A stretch of DNA of 64,000 bases from contig NZ_CP087164.1 of assembly GCF_021172045.1 (NCBI RefSeq), positions 124,001 to 188,000 on the forward strand, given 5' to 3'. The DNA is from Capillimicrobium parvum. GTDB taxonomy: Bacteria; Actinomycetota; Thermoleophilia; Solirubrobacterales; Solirubrobacteraceae. Under the pieces are notes generated by a model, which saw nothing but the letters and a program-made list of their open reading frames with translations, made no database searches and was not told the origin of the DNA. Position numbers and translations under genes: made by a program. Below are positions 41,258-49,819 of this stretch, piece after piece. The stretch's first letter is position 1; each line of letters opens with the position of its first letter.

Positions 41258-42787
41258 ATGCCAGCACCGCCTGCGCCCTCGCCACGCCGGAGCCTGGTCT
41301 ATCGTCGCGCCGTTCTGCGCATCACCGATGACAACCGTCGCTGGTGGACCCTCGCCGGGGCCTGCATGGGCCTGTTCATGCTCATGCTCGACTCCACCGT
41401 GGTGACGCTGGCCCTGCCCGCCATCCGGCGCGAGCTCGGCGCCTCGCCGAGCGAGCTGCAGTGGGTGGTCAACGCCTACCTGCTGACCGTCGCGGTCTTC
41501 GTCGTCACCGCGGGCCGGCTCGGCGACATGGTCGGCCGCAAGCGCGTCTTCCTCGTCGCGCTGGCGATCTTCTCCGGCGGCCTCGTGGTCGCCGCTCTGG
41601 CGCCGTCGATCGAGGTGCTCGTCGTCGCCCGCGTCATCCAGGGCGTCGGCGCGGCGGGGATGCTCACCCTGTCGCTGGCGCTCGTCAGCTCCGCCTTCTC
41701 CGACGCCGACCGCCCGCGGGCGCTCGGGATCTGGGCGGGCGTCTCCGCGCTGGCGCTCGCCATCGGGCCGCTCGTCGGCGGCGTGCTCGTCGACCAGCTG
41801 TCGTGGCGCTGGGTGTTCTGGATCGGCGTGCCGCCGCTCGCCCTCGGCTTCCTGTGGACCGCGCGCGCGACGCGCGAGACCCGCGACGAGGCCGCCGGCC
41901 GCCACCTCGACGTGCCCGGCGTCGTCACGCTGACCCTGGGTCTCGGGCTGATCGTGCTCGCGCTCGTGCAGGGCGATGACTGGGGCTGGTCGTCGGCGCG
42001 CACCCTCGTGGTGCTGGCACTCGGGATCCTCGCGGCGATCGCGTTCGTCGTCATCGACGAGCACGTCAAGAGCCCGATCGTCGAGTTCGACCTGTTCCGC
42101 AACCGCCCGTACCTCGGCGCGACCGCCGCCGCGTTCTGCCTCGTGGGGGCCTGGTGGGCGGTGATCTTCTACATGCCGCAGTACCTCCAGGACATCCTCG
42201 GCTACAGCGCGGTGGCGAGCGGCGTGCTCGTGCTGCCCATCACGGCGCCGATGGTCGTCATCTCGCCGCTGTGCGAGCGGCTGATCGCCCGCGTCGGGGC
42301 GAAGGTGCTCATGACGGCCGGGATGCTCTGCGCGACCGTCGGGGTGCTGATCATGACCCGGATCGACGCGACGAGCGGGTACGCCCTCCTCCTGCCCGGC
42401 TTCCTGCTGTTCGGCGTCGCGCTCGGGCTCGTCTACACGCCGATGTCGACCGCCGCCATGGCCGCGATGCCGCGCTCGAAGGCGGGGATCGCGGCCGGCG
42501 TCCTCGCGATGAACCGCCTGCTCGCCGGCTCGGTGCTGCTGGCGGCGACCGGCGCGCTGTTCGCCGCGTTCGGCCACGAGCGCGACGGCGCGCCGCTCGA
42601 CGTCCACTACACGTACGCGCTCTCGCACGCGCTGTGGGCGACCGTCGCGCTGCTGGCGGTGGGGACGGTCCTCACGGCGTGGCTGGTCGAGGGCCGCGCC
42701 ACGCCCACGCCCGCGCCCGACGGCGGCCCTCAGCCGTCCACGGCGAGCGGCACGATGGCGAACCGGTCGACGTCGACCAGCCCGTAG
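41258..42787 (+). CDS. DHA2/EmrB-QacA-type MFS efflux transporter
   Basis: 509 residues from ATG 41258, about 14 membrane helices. LFMLMLDSTVVTLALPAIRRELGASPSELQWVVNAYLLTVAVFVVTAGRLGDMVGRKRVF contains motif D1 and motif A of drug:proton antiporters; VIQGVGAAGMLTLSLALV and GPLVGGVLVDQLSWRWVFWIGVP (motif C) follow. Family members I recall begin around RITDDNRRWWTL, so the true start may be CTG 41315, 9 bases after TATCGT (41300-41305). The last 58 bases overlap the convergent adenine deaminase gene. Confidence 0.93.
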   Translation: MPAPPAPSPRRSLVYRRAVLRITDDNRRWWTLAGACMGLFMLMLDSTVVTLALPAIRRELGASPSELQWVVNAYLLTVAVFVVTAGRLGDMVGRKRVFLVALAIFSGGLVVAALAPSIEVLVVARVIQGVGAAGMLTLSLALVSSAFSDADRPRALGIWAGVSALALAIGPLVGGVLVDQLSWRWVFWIGVPPLALGFLWTARATRETRDEAAGRHLDVPGVVTLTLGLGLIVLALVQGDDWGWSSARTLVVLALGILAAIAFVVIDEHVKSPIVEFDLFRNRPYLGATAAAFCLVGAWWAVIFYMPQYLQDILGYSAVASGVLVLPITAPMVVISPLCERLIARVGAKVLMTAGMLCATVGVLIMTRIDATSGYALLLPGFLLFGVALGLVYTPMSTAAMAAMPRSKAGIAAGVLAMNRLLAGSVLLAATGALFAAFGHERDGAPLDVHYTYALSHALWATVALLAVGTVLTAWLVEGRATPTPAPDGGPQPSTASGTMANRSTSTSP

Positions 42788-44445
42788 TCGGTCACCTTCA
42801 GCGCGGGAATCACCGACAGGGCCAGGAAGCTCAGCGCCATGAACGGGCTCGCCACGGCGACGCCCTGCTCGGCCAGCAGCGCGGTCAGCGTGTCGAGCCG
42901 TTCGACGACCTCGGCCGCGGGCGCCTCCGACAGCAGCCCGGCGACGGGCAGCGCGAGCTCGGCGCGCACCGCGCCGTCCCGGGCGACCGCGAGGCCGCCG
43001 CCCAGCGCGGTGAGGCGCTCCACGCAGGCGAGCATCGAGGCGTCGTCGGCCCCGACGACGACGATGTTGTGGCCGTCATGCGCGACGGTCGACGCGAACG
43101 CGCCCGCCCGGAGCCCGAAGCCGCGGACGAGCGCGCGCCCGACGCGTCCCGACCGGTGGTGGCGCTCGACGACGGCGATCTTCGCCAGGTCGAGCTCCGG
43201 GTCCGCGACGACCTCGCCGTCGCGCCGCGCGGGCTGCGCCTCCCCGGCGCCGGTCAGCAGCTCGCCCGGGACGAGGTCGATGACGCGGACGCGGCCGTCC
43301 GCCGTCCCGAGCGCGAGGTCGTCCGCGGTCACCGGGGCGGGGCGTACGGTCCCGTGCAGGAACGCGGGAACCGGTGGGTCGGCGAACGCCGGCGCGGCTC
43401 CGTCGCGCGCGACGACGCGGCCGTCCTGCACGACGACCGACGGGCGGAACGACGTCAGGTCGTCGAGCACGAGGAGGTCGGCGCGGAACCCCGGCGCCAC
43501 CGCGCCGAGGTCGTCGAGCCGGTGGCAGCGCGCCGCGTGCAGCGTCGCCATCACGAGGACGTCCTCGACGGCGATGCCCGCCGCCACCGCGTCGCGGCAG
43601 AGCGCGTCGATGTGGCCCTCGCGCGTGAGCGTGTCCGGCTCGCGATCGTCGGTGCACAGCGCGCACAGCTCCGGGCCGTACCGGCGCACGAGCTCGAGGC
43701 CGGCGCCGAGGTTGCGCGCATTGGAGGCGTCGCGGACGAGCACCCACATGCCGCGCCGGCGCTTGTCGAGCATCTCCTCCCAGGTCGTGGACTCGTGGTC
43801 GGAGCGGATGCCCGCGGCGACGTACGCATCCAGGCGCCGGCCGCGCAGCTGCGGGGCGTGACCGTCGACGTGCGTCGCGCCGCTGACCGCGATGCGCGCG
43901 AGCACGTCGGGATCGCCCGCGACGACGCCGGGGAAGTTCATCATCTCGGCGACGCCGAGCGCCCGCCGGCGGTGCAGGATGCCCTCCATGTCGCCGGGCC
44001 CGAGCGCACGGTAGGCGGTCTCGAACGCGCTCGCCGGCACGCACGACGGCACCATGACGAAGACCCGCAGCGGCAGGTCCTCCGTCGCGTCGAGGATCCA
44101 GTGCACGCCGTCGGCGCCGAGCACGTTGCCGACCTCGTGCGGGTCGACGACGACCGACGTCGTGCCGCGCGGGACGACGACCCGCGCGAACTCGCCCGGC
44201 AGCAGCTTCGAGGACTCGAGGTGCATGTGCGCGTCGATGAGCCCCGGGACGACGAAGCGCCCGCGCGCATCGACGCGCTCGCCGCCCTCGAACGTCCCGA
44301 TCCCGGCGACGCGGCCGCCGGCGATCCCGACGTCGCCCTCGAGCCACTCGCGCGTGAACGCGCAGAACACGCGGGCGCCCTCCACGACGAGGTCCGGGGC
44401 GGCGTCGCCGCGCGCGACGGCGATCAGCTGGGCGCGGTCGGTCAT
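42730..44445 (-). CDS. ade: Adenine deaminase
   Basis: 571-residue amidohydrolase converting adenine to hypoxanthine and ammonia. VVPGLIDAHMHLESSKLLPGEFARVVVPRGTTSVVVDPHEVGNVLG carries HMHLESS and DPHE of the family; VDGHAPQLRGRRLDAYVAAGIRSDHESTTWEE follows, with ALCTDDREPDTL the metal aspartate. The C-terminal half includes VAHDGHNIVVVGADD. Length and order match Ade. Purine salvage is the likely use. Start ATG 44445 overlaps the LLM gene stop (ATGA). Confidence 0.95.
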   Translation of the reverse strand: MTDRAQLIAVARGDAAPDLVVEGARVFCAFTREWLEGDVGIAGGRVAGIGTFEGGERVDARGRFVVPGLIDAHMHLESSKLLPGEFARVVVPRGTTSVVVDPHEVGNVLGADGVHWILDATEDLPLRVFVMVPSCVPASAFETAYRALGPGDMEGILHRRRALGVAEMMNFPGVVAGDPDVLARIAVSGATHVDGHAPQLRGRRLDAYVAAGIRSDHESTTWEEMLDKRRRGMWVLVRDASNARNLGAGLELVRRYGPELCALCTDDREPDTLTREGHIDALCRDAVAAGIAVEDVLVMATLHAARCHRLDDLGAVAPGFRADLLVLDDLTSFRPSVVVQDGRVVARDGAAPAFADPPVPAFLHGTVRPAPVTADDLALGTADGRVRVIDLVPGELLTGAGEAQPARRDGEVVADPELDLAKIAVVERHHRSGRVGRALVRGFGLRAGAFASTVAHDGHNIVVVGADDASMLACVERLTALGGGLAVARDGAVRAELALPVAGLLSEAPAAEVVERLDTLTALLAEQGVAVASPFMALSFLALSVIPALKVTDYGLVDVDRFAIVPLAVDG

Positions 44446-45392
44446 GCGGCGCGCATCGCCGGCGCGACCTCCCGGGCGATCAGCTCCAGCGTACGGGCGT
44501 CGCCCGGGGCGACCGTGCCGAGCAGGAAGTCGCCGGCGCCGAGGTCCCGGAGGGCGCCGAGGCGCTCGGCGCACTGCTCCGGGGTCCCGGCGATGAGCAT
44601 CTTGCGCATGAGGGGGTTGTCCATGACCGGCCCGAAGACCTCGCGCACGGCATCGGCCGCCTCGCGCTCGGTGTCGCGCAGCACCGCGCGGAACGTGAGC
44701 GAGACCCGGATGCCGGCCGGCTCGCGGCCCACGTCGGCGCAGTGGCCGGCGAGCACGCCGAGCTTGTGGCGGAACTCGTCCTCGTCGCCGTAGAACGTGT
44801 TCCAGATGTCGGCGTGCTCGGCGACGATGCGCAGCGTCCGCCGCTCGCCGGATCCGCCGATGACCAGCGGCAGGTGCTGCTGCACCGGCTTGGGCTCGCA
44901 GCGCGCGTCGCGCAGGTGGAAGTGCCGGCCCTCGAACGTCGTCGTCTCCTGCGTCCACAGGCCGCGGGCCACACGGCACGCCTCGTCGAGCATGTCCATG
45001 CGCTCGCCGATGCGCGGGAACGGGATGCCGTACTGCTCGTGCTCGAGCTCGAACCACGCGGCGCCGAGGCCGAACTCGATGCGCCCGCCGGCGATGTGGT
45101 CGAGCGTCGCGACGATGTTCGCCAGCACGGCCGGATGCCGGTAGGTCACGCCGGTGACGAGCATCCCGCACCGCACCCGGCTCGTGTGCGCGGCCATCGC
45201 CCCGAGCAGCGTGGGGCCCTCGAAGCACAGGCCCTTCTCGCTGCCGTGGATGGGCAGGAAGTGGTCGAACACCGAGACCCAGTCGTAGCCCAGGTCCTCG
45301 GCGTTGCGCCACAGCGCGAGGTAGTCGTCGTAGCTCGCGTGCTGCGGGCCGGCGTGCACGCCGAACCGGATCTCGTCCCCGAAGATCTGCAT
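44442..45392 (-). CDS. LLM-class F420-dependent oxidoreductase
   Basis: 316-residue luciferase-like enzyme. FGVHAGPQHASYDDYLALWRNAEDLGYDWVSVFDHF, VRCGMLVTGVTYRHPAVLANIVATLDHIAGGRIEFGLGAAWFELEHEQYGIPFP and LPLVIGGSGERRTLRIVAEHADIWN are standard for the F420-binding branch. Hydride transfer to or from an unidentified organic substrate is expected. It is translationally coupled upstream of adenine deaminase. ATG 45392 follows minus-strand TACCGT by 6 bases. Confidence 0.92.
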   Translation of the reverse strand: MQIFGDEIRFGVHAGPQHASYDDYLALWRNAEDLGYDWVSVFDHFLPIHGSEKGLCFEGPTLLGAMAAHTSRVRCGMLVTGVTYRHPAVLANIVATLDHIAGGRIEFGLGAAWFELEHEQYGIPFPRIGERMDMLDEACRVARGLWTQETTTFEGRHFHLRDARCEPKPVQQHLPLVIGGSGERRTLRIVAEHADIWNTFYGDEDEFRHKLGVLAGHCADVGREPAGIRVSLTFRAVLRDTEREAADAVREVFGPVMDNPLMRKMLIAGTPEQCAERLGALRDLGAGDFLLGTVAPGDARTLELIAREVAPAMRAA

Positions 45393-45398
45393 GGACGG

Positions 45399-45404
45399 AC
45401 GGTA
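45399..45404 (-). promoter_or_regulatory. Possible leaderless -10 box of the LLM-ade operon
   Basis: Minus-strand TACCGT ends 6 bases before the ATG at 45392. Confidence 0.35.
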
Positions 45405-45418
45405 CCGGCGCCGGGTGG

Positions 45419-45482
45419 CCCGGCGGGGGCCGTTGCGACACTGCGCAGCCCCGGGCGGGGGCCGCTGCGACACTGCGCAGCC
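45419..45482. repeat. Two 32-bp direct repeats ending at the modA start codon
   Basis: 45419-45450 and 45451-45482 match at 30 of 32 positions and share GCGGGGGCCG then TGCGACACTGCGCAGCC. The second copy ends directly before ATG 45483. Each has TGCG-N6-CGCA, a short inverted repeat that could bind a dimeric regulator. Confidence 0.9.
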
Positions 45483-46286
45483 ATGGTCGGCTCCCGAGCT
45501 CTCGCCACGCTGCTCGCCGCCGTCGCGCTCGCGGCGGCCGGCTGCGGCTCGGACTCGCAGGGCGGCGATCGGGGCGGTCCTGGCGCGTCGGCCACCGTCT
45601 ACGCGGCGTCGTCGCTGCGCGACGTGCTGCCCGAGATCGATCCCGCCGCGCGCTTCAGCTTCGGCGGCTCGGACACCCTGCAGCTGCAGATCGAGCGCGG
45701 CGCGCCCGCGGACGCGTTCGCCTCCGCCGCCCCGACGCAGGCGGAGGCGCTCTTCGCCGAGGGCCGCTGCGAGCGGCCGGTCGCGTTCGCGACGAACCGG
45801 CTCGTGCTCATCGTGCCGCGCGAGGGCCGCGGGGCCGTGACGTCGCTCGGGGATCTCGGCCGGGGCGGGCATCGGCTCGCCGTCGGCGCGGCGGGCGTGC
45901 CCGTCGGCGACTACACCCGCCGTCTGCTGGCCGCCCTCGGCCGCGATGACGTGCTGCGCGACAACGCCGTCAGCCAGGAGAAGGACGTCGCGGGCATCGT
46001 CGCCAAGGTCGCGCTGGGGTCGGCCGACGCCGGGTTCGTCTACCGGACCGACGGACTCGCCTCGCGCGGCCGGACGCGGACGATCGCGCTGCCCGAAGGC
46101 GCGCAGCCGCCCGTGCGCTACCTCGCCTGCGCGGTCCGCCGCGACGGCGCTCGCAGCGCGGCGGCGCAGGCGTTCCTGGTCCGGCTGCGCTCTGACGCCG
46201 GCCGCGCGGCGCTGCGCCGCGCCGGCTTCGTCCTACCCGGCGCGCGCGATCAGCGCCGCGCTGCGCCGCGGCGCGCCGCGCGGTAG
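45483..46286 (+). CDS. modA: Molybdate-type ABC transporter substrate-binding lipoprotein (ModA-like)
   Basis: 267 residues. Lipobox LAAAGC after a signal peptide; ATVYAASSLRDVLPEI is the ModA opening, FSFGGSDTLQLQIERGAPADAFASAAPTQAEAL the oxyanion-binding region, and FATNRLVLIVPREG, VPVGDYTRRLLAAL and KVALGSADAGFVYRTDG are conserved later. It would bind molybdate or a related oxyanion outside the cell. No modB or modC is adjacent, so its membrane partner must be elsewhere or it acts alone. The start codon abuts a 32-bp duplication. Confidence 0.9.
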   Translation: MVGSRALATLLAAVALAAAGCGSDSQGGDRGGPGASATVYAASSLRDVLPEIDPAARFSFGGSDTLQLQIERGAPADAFASAAPTQAEALFAEGRCERPVAFATNRLVLIVPREGRGAVTSLGDLGRGGHRLAVGAAGVPVGDYTRRLLAALGRDDVLRDNAVSQEKDVAGIVAKVALGSADAGFVYRTDGLASRGRTRTIALPEGAQPPVRYLACAVRRDGARSAAAQAFLVRLRSDAGRAALRRAGFVLPGARDQRRAAPRRAAR

Positions 46287-46333
46287 CTTGCGCCGGACCC
46301 GTACGCGAGCGCAGAGCACGAGGGGACTGAGGC

Positions 46334-47350
46334 ATGCAGCTGGGGATGGTCGGACTGGGACGGATGGGGGCGAACATGGTCCGGCGGCTGATGCGCGCGG
46401 GCCACGAGTGCGTCGTCTACGACGTCGATCCGGACTCGGTGAAGCGGCTCGCCGGGGAAGGCGCCACGGGTGCGAGCTCCCTGCAGGACATGGTCGACAA
46501 GCTGGACGCGCCGCGCTCCGTCTGGCTCATGGTGCCCGCCGCGTTCGTGGACGGCACGGTCGCCGACCTCGCGCCGCTGCTGTCGAAGGACGACACGATC
46601 ATCGACGGCGGCAACTCGTCCTACCGCGACGACCAGCGCCGGTCCAAGGAGGTCGGCGAGCAGGGGCTGCACTACGTCGACTGCGGCACGAGCGGCGGCG
46701 TCTGGGGACTCGACCGCGGCTACTCGCTCATGGTCGGCGGCGACGACGCGGCGGTCGGGCGCCTGCAGCCGATCTTCGAGGCACTCGCCCCGGGGATCGA
46801 CGCGGCGCCGCGCACGCCGGGCCGCGACGGCGATCCCCAGCCGGGCGAGGCGGGCTGGCTGCACTGCGGCCCGCCCGGCGCCGGGCACTTCGTGAAGATG
46901 GTCCACAACGGCATCGAGTACGGCCTCATGGCCGCCTACGCGGAGGGCCTGAACATCCTGCGCGGCGCGAACGCCGGCAACGCGAAGCAGGCCGACGACG
47001 CCGAGACCGCGCCGCTGCGCGATCCCGACGCCTACCGCTACGACATCGACATCGCCTCCGTGGCCGAGGTCTGGCGCCGCGGCAGCGTCGTCGGCTCGTG
47101 GCTGCTGGACCTCACCGCGGCGGCACTCGCGTCCTCGCCGCAGCTCGACCAGTTCTCGGGCCGCGTGTCGGACTCGGGCGAGGGCCGCTGGACGGCGATC
47201 GCCGCGGTCGAGGAGGGCGTCCCGGCGCCCGTCCTGACGAGCGCGCTGTTCTCGCGCTTCAGCTCGCGCGACTGCGACGAGTTCGCCAACAAGGTCATGT
47301 CGGCGATGCGCTCGGAGTTCGGCGGGCACGACGAGAAACCCGCCTCGTAG
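46334..47350 (+). CDS. gnd: 6-phosphogluconate dehydrogenase, decarboxylating (short GndA/YqeC type)
   Basis: 338-residue enzyme oxidising 6-phosphogluconate to ribulose 5-phosphate with NAD(P). MQLGMVGLGRMGANMVRRLMRAGHECVVYDVD is the Rossmann fold; DDTIIDGGNSSYRDDQRR, DCGTSGGVWGLDRGYSLMVGG, GAGHFVKMVHNGIEYGLMAAYAEG with the catalytic Lys and Asn, and WRRGSVVGSWLLDL follow. The family is about 300-340 residues in actinobacteria. GAGGGGACTGAGG precedes ATG 46334. With transketolase at 34126 it serves the pentose phosphate pathway. Confidence 0.95.
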   Translation: MQLGMVGLGRMGANMVRRLMRAGHECVVYDVDPDSVKRLAGEGATGASSLQDMVDKLDAPRSVWLMVPAAFVDGTVADLAPLLSKDDTIIDGGNSSYRDDQRRSKEVGEQGLHYVDCGTSGGVWGLDRGYSLMVGGDDAAVGRLQPIFEALAPGIDAAPRTPGRDGDPQPGEAGWLHCGPPGAGHFVKMVHNGIEYGLMAAYAEGLNILRGANAGNAKQADDAETAPLRDPDAYRYDIDIASVAEVWRRGSVVGSWLLDLTAAALASSPQLDQFSGRVSDSGEGRWTAIAAVEEGVPAPVLTSALFSRFSSRDCDEFANKVMSAMRSEFGGHDEKPAS

Positions 47351-47365
47351 ACGGCCCGCGGCGCC

Positions 47366-47665
47366 ATGGAGCATGTCCCGTGCCCCGCGTGCGGCCAGGA
47401 GGCGACGGTGCTGCACGACGGGGCGATCTACTGCCGCGCCGAGGGTCGCATCGTGCCGCGGGGCCTGGCCGCCGACGCGGCGCTCGCGCGTGGCCGCCAC
47501 AGGCTCCACGAGCGCCATCCCCCGGACGGCGTCGCCGAGGCGCACTGGAGATCGACCGGTGAGAAGCTGTCGGCGTTCGGCGTCTTCAACCTCGTCCTAC
47601 TGATCCTCGTGATGGCGACGCTGGCCGCCGCGGTGGCGGGCTTCGTCGTGGTCGTGCTGGTCTGA
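47366..47665 (+). CDS. Small zinc-ribbon membrane protein
   Basis: 99 residues: VPCPACGQEATVLHDGAIYC with CxxC near the N-terminus, a charged middle, and one C-terminal membrane helix (VFNLVLLILVMATLAAAVAGFVVVVLV). It follows gnd by 15 bases, so it may be co-transcribed. The second metal pair is incomplete (only C28 is seen). Function unknown. Confidence 0.7.
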   Translation: MEHVPCPACGQEATVLHDGAIYCRAEGRIVPRGLAADAALARGRHRLHERHPPDGVAEAHWRSTGEKLSAFGVFNLVLLILVMATLAAAVAGFVVVVLV

Positions 47666-47669
47666 GGCG

Positions 47670-48608
47670 CTACACCGTCGTCAGCTCGCGGCGCACGATG
47701 TGCAGGGCGCGGGCGACGAGCGGCGTCGTCCCGTCGCCTCGCCAGGCGACGGCGAGCTCGACCTGATGGTCCTCGTCGCGCAGCGGCCGGTAGACGGCCC
47801 CGGCGACCGTCATCTGCGTCACCGACTCGGGGACGAGCGAGACGCCGTACCCGGCGGCGACGAACGAGACGAGCGTCGCGGTCTCCGCCGCCTCGAGCGC
47901 GCTGCGCGGCCGGAAGCCGTGCGCGGCGCACATCGACTCGACCGCCTGGCGCAGCACGGACCGGGGGTAGGACGGATAGGTCACGAACCGCTCGCCGGCG
48001 AGCTCCTCGAGCGCGATGCTGTCCGCCGCCGCGAGCCGGTGCGCGCGGGGCAGGACGGCGACGAGCGACTCGCGCCGGATCGTGGCCAGGTTGAGCTCGG
48101 GCTCGTCGACGGGCGGGCGCAGCAGCGCCAGATGCAGCGTGCCGTCGAGCAGGCCGGCGACCTGCGCGGGGGTGAGCATCTCGCCGTGCAGCTCGAGCTC
48201 GACGCCCGGCAGGTGCGCGCGCAGGGTCGTCGCCAGCGACGGCAGCAGCGAGTACGTCGCGGAGCCCGTGAAGCCGATCGACAGGCGCCCGTACTCGCCC
48301 CGCGCGGCGCGCCGCGCGTCATCCTCGGCCCGCTCGACCGCCGCGAGGATCGCCTTGGCCCGGGCGAGCAGCACCTCGCCGGCCGGGGCGAGGTCCACCC
48401 GGCGCGTGGTCCGGTACAGCAACGGCGCGCCGAGCTCGGCCTCGAGCCGACGGATCGTCTGCGACAGCGGGGGCTGGGCGATGTGCAGGCGCTCGGCGGC
48501 GCGGCCGAAGTGACGCTCCTCGGCGACCGCGACGAACGCCCGCAGTTGGCGTAGCTCGATGGGACCGGCCTCCTGGCCGCTATCGGATTCGGAGGCAGAG
48601 GCTATCAA
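47670..48608 (-). CDS. LysR-family regulator of the catechol operon (CatR/BenM-like)
   Basis: 312 residues from TTG 48608. IELRQLRAFVAVAEERHFGRAAERLHIAQPPLSQTIRRLEAELG is the DNA-binding domain; the effector domain follows with GRLSIGFTGSATYSLLPSLA. It faces catB across 53 bases, the classic arrangement of cis,cis-muconate-responsive regulators. The start is odd: TTG 48608 has no ribosome-binding site, whereas an ATC at 48560 lies 8 bases after a perfect AGGAGG (48574-48569) and would start the protein IELRQL as LysR proteins normally start. Confidence 0.9.
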   Translation of the reverse strand: MIASASESDSGQEAGPIELRQLRAFVAVAEERHFGRAAERLHIAQPPLSQTIRRLEAELGAPLLYRTTRRVDLAPAGEVLLARAKAILAAVERAEDDARRAARGEYGRLSIGFTGSATYSLLPSLATTLRAHLPGVELELHGEMLTPAQVAGLLDGTLHLALLRPPVDEPELNLATIRRESLVAVLPRAHRLAAADSIALEELAGERFVTYPSYPRSVLRQAVESMCAAHGFRPRSALEAAETATLVSFVAAGYGVSLVPESVTQMTVAGAVYRPLRDEDHQVELAVAWRGDGTTPLVARALHIVRRELTTV

Positions 48609-48625
48609 TCATGCAGGTATTGGTC

Positions 48626-48654
48626 TTGTTGGGCGTCTTCGTGCGACATAACGT
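48626..48654 (+). promoter_or_regulatory. catBCA promoter, leaderless
   Basis: TTGTTG (48626-48631), a 17-base spacer and TAACGT (48649-48654). Transcription should start 7-8 bases later, at the GTG 48662, which has no Shine-Dalgarno. The site lies between the divergent LysR regulator and catB. Confidence 0.5.
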
Positions 48655-48661
48655 CCGTCAT

Positions 48662-49819
48662 GTGAGCCTGACCGAGCCCGCCGTCACCGCCGGCCTGGAC
48701 CTCGCCGGCGCCATGGGCGCCGTGCGGATCACCGCCGTCGAGGCGATCCCCTTCGCCGTGCCCTACCGGCGCCCGGCGCGCTTCGCGTCCGGCCAGGTCG
48801 ACACGGCGGACAACGTGCTCGTGCGCGTGCACACCGACGCCGGCGTCGTCGGCAGCGCCGAGGCCCAGCCGCGCCCGTACACGTACGGCGAGACGCAGGC
48901 GTCGATCGTCTCGCTCGTGCGCGACGTGCTCGCGCCGCGCGTCGTCGGGCTCGACCCGCTCGCCGTCGAGCAGATCCATGCCCGCTGCGCGACCATCGCC
49001 GGCAACCAGGTCGCCCGCGCGAGCATCGACCTCGCCGCGTGGGACGCCGTCGGCCGGCTGCTCGGCGTGTCCTGCAGCCGGCTGCTGGGCGGCTTCGCGC
49101 CGGACGTCCCCGCCGCCCACATGCTGTCCTTCGACGAGCCGGCCGCGATGGCGGAGGAGGCGCTCGCCGTCCACGCGGAGCTCGGCGTGACCACGTTCAA
49201 GGTGAAGGTCGGCCGCGAGCCGGACGTCGACGTCGCCGCGGTGCGCGCCGTGCGGGAGGCGCTGCCCGCCGCCGCCCTCTACGTCGACGCCAACCGGGGC
49301 TGGTCGCTGCCCGACGCGCAGCGCGCCGGCGACGCGCTCGTCGAGCTCGGCGTCAGCGCCATCGAGGAGCCGATCGCCGTCGAGGACCACGCCGGCCGCC
49401 GCCGCCTGACGGAGCGCTGGAGCGTGCCGCTCGTCGGCGACGAGAGCGCGATCAGCCTCGACCACGTCGAGCGCGCCATCGACGGCGGCGAGGTCCGCGC
49501 GATCAGCCTGAAGACCGCCCGGACCGGCTTCACGGAGTCGCGCCGGATCCTCGGGCTGTGCCTCGGCCGCGGCGTGCCCATCCACGTCGGCAGCCAGTAC
49601 GAGGGCCGCCTCGGCGCGCTCGCCTCGGTGGCCTTCGCCGCCGCCCACGCCGAGACCGCGGTGCGGCCGGCCGAGGTGACGAACTTCCTCGACCTGTCCG
49701 GCGACCTCCTCGCGGGCCTGCCGGTCGTGCGCGACGGCCGCGTCGCGGTGCCCGCCGGGCCCGGGCTCGGTGCGGATGTCGACGAGGACGCGCTGCACCG
49801 CTACCGGGAGGACCGCTGA
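48662..49819 (+). CDS. catB: Muconate cycloisomerase (mandelate racemase/enolase superfamily)
   Basis: 385 residues. ITAVEAIPFAVPYRRPARFASG opens the capping domain; VTTFKVKVG carries the KxK catalytic pair, YVDANRGW, AIEEPI and LVGDES provide the metal ligands D-E-D, and AISLKTARTGF the second base lysine. It turns cis,cis-muconate into muconolactone in the cytoplasm. GTG 48662 is placed 7 bases after a -10 box; ATG 48713 is possible. First gene of catB-catC-catA, with catC starting inside its stop. Confidence 0.93.
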   Translation: MSLTEPAVTAGLDLAGAMGAVRITAVEAIPFAVPYRRPARFASGQVDTADNVLVRVHTDAGVVGSAEAQPRPYTYGETQASIVSLVRDVLAPRVVGLDPLAVEQIHARCATIAGNQVARASIDLAAWDAVGRLLGVSCSRLLGGFAPDVPAAHMLSFDEPAAMAEEALAVHAELGVTTFKVKVGREPDVDVAAVRAVREALPAAALYVDANRGWSLPDAQRAGDALVELGVSAIEEPIAVEDHAGRRRLTERWSVPLVGDESAISLDHVERAIDGGEVRAISLKTARTGFTESRRILGLCLGRGVPIHVGSQYEGRLGALASVAFAAAHAETAVRPAEVTNFLDLSGDLLAGLPVVRDGRVAVPAGPGLGADVDEDALHRYREDR

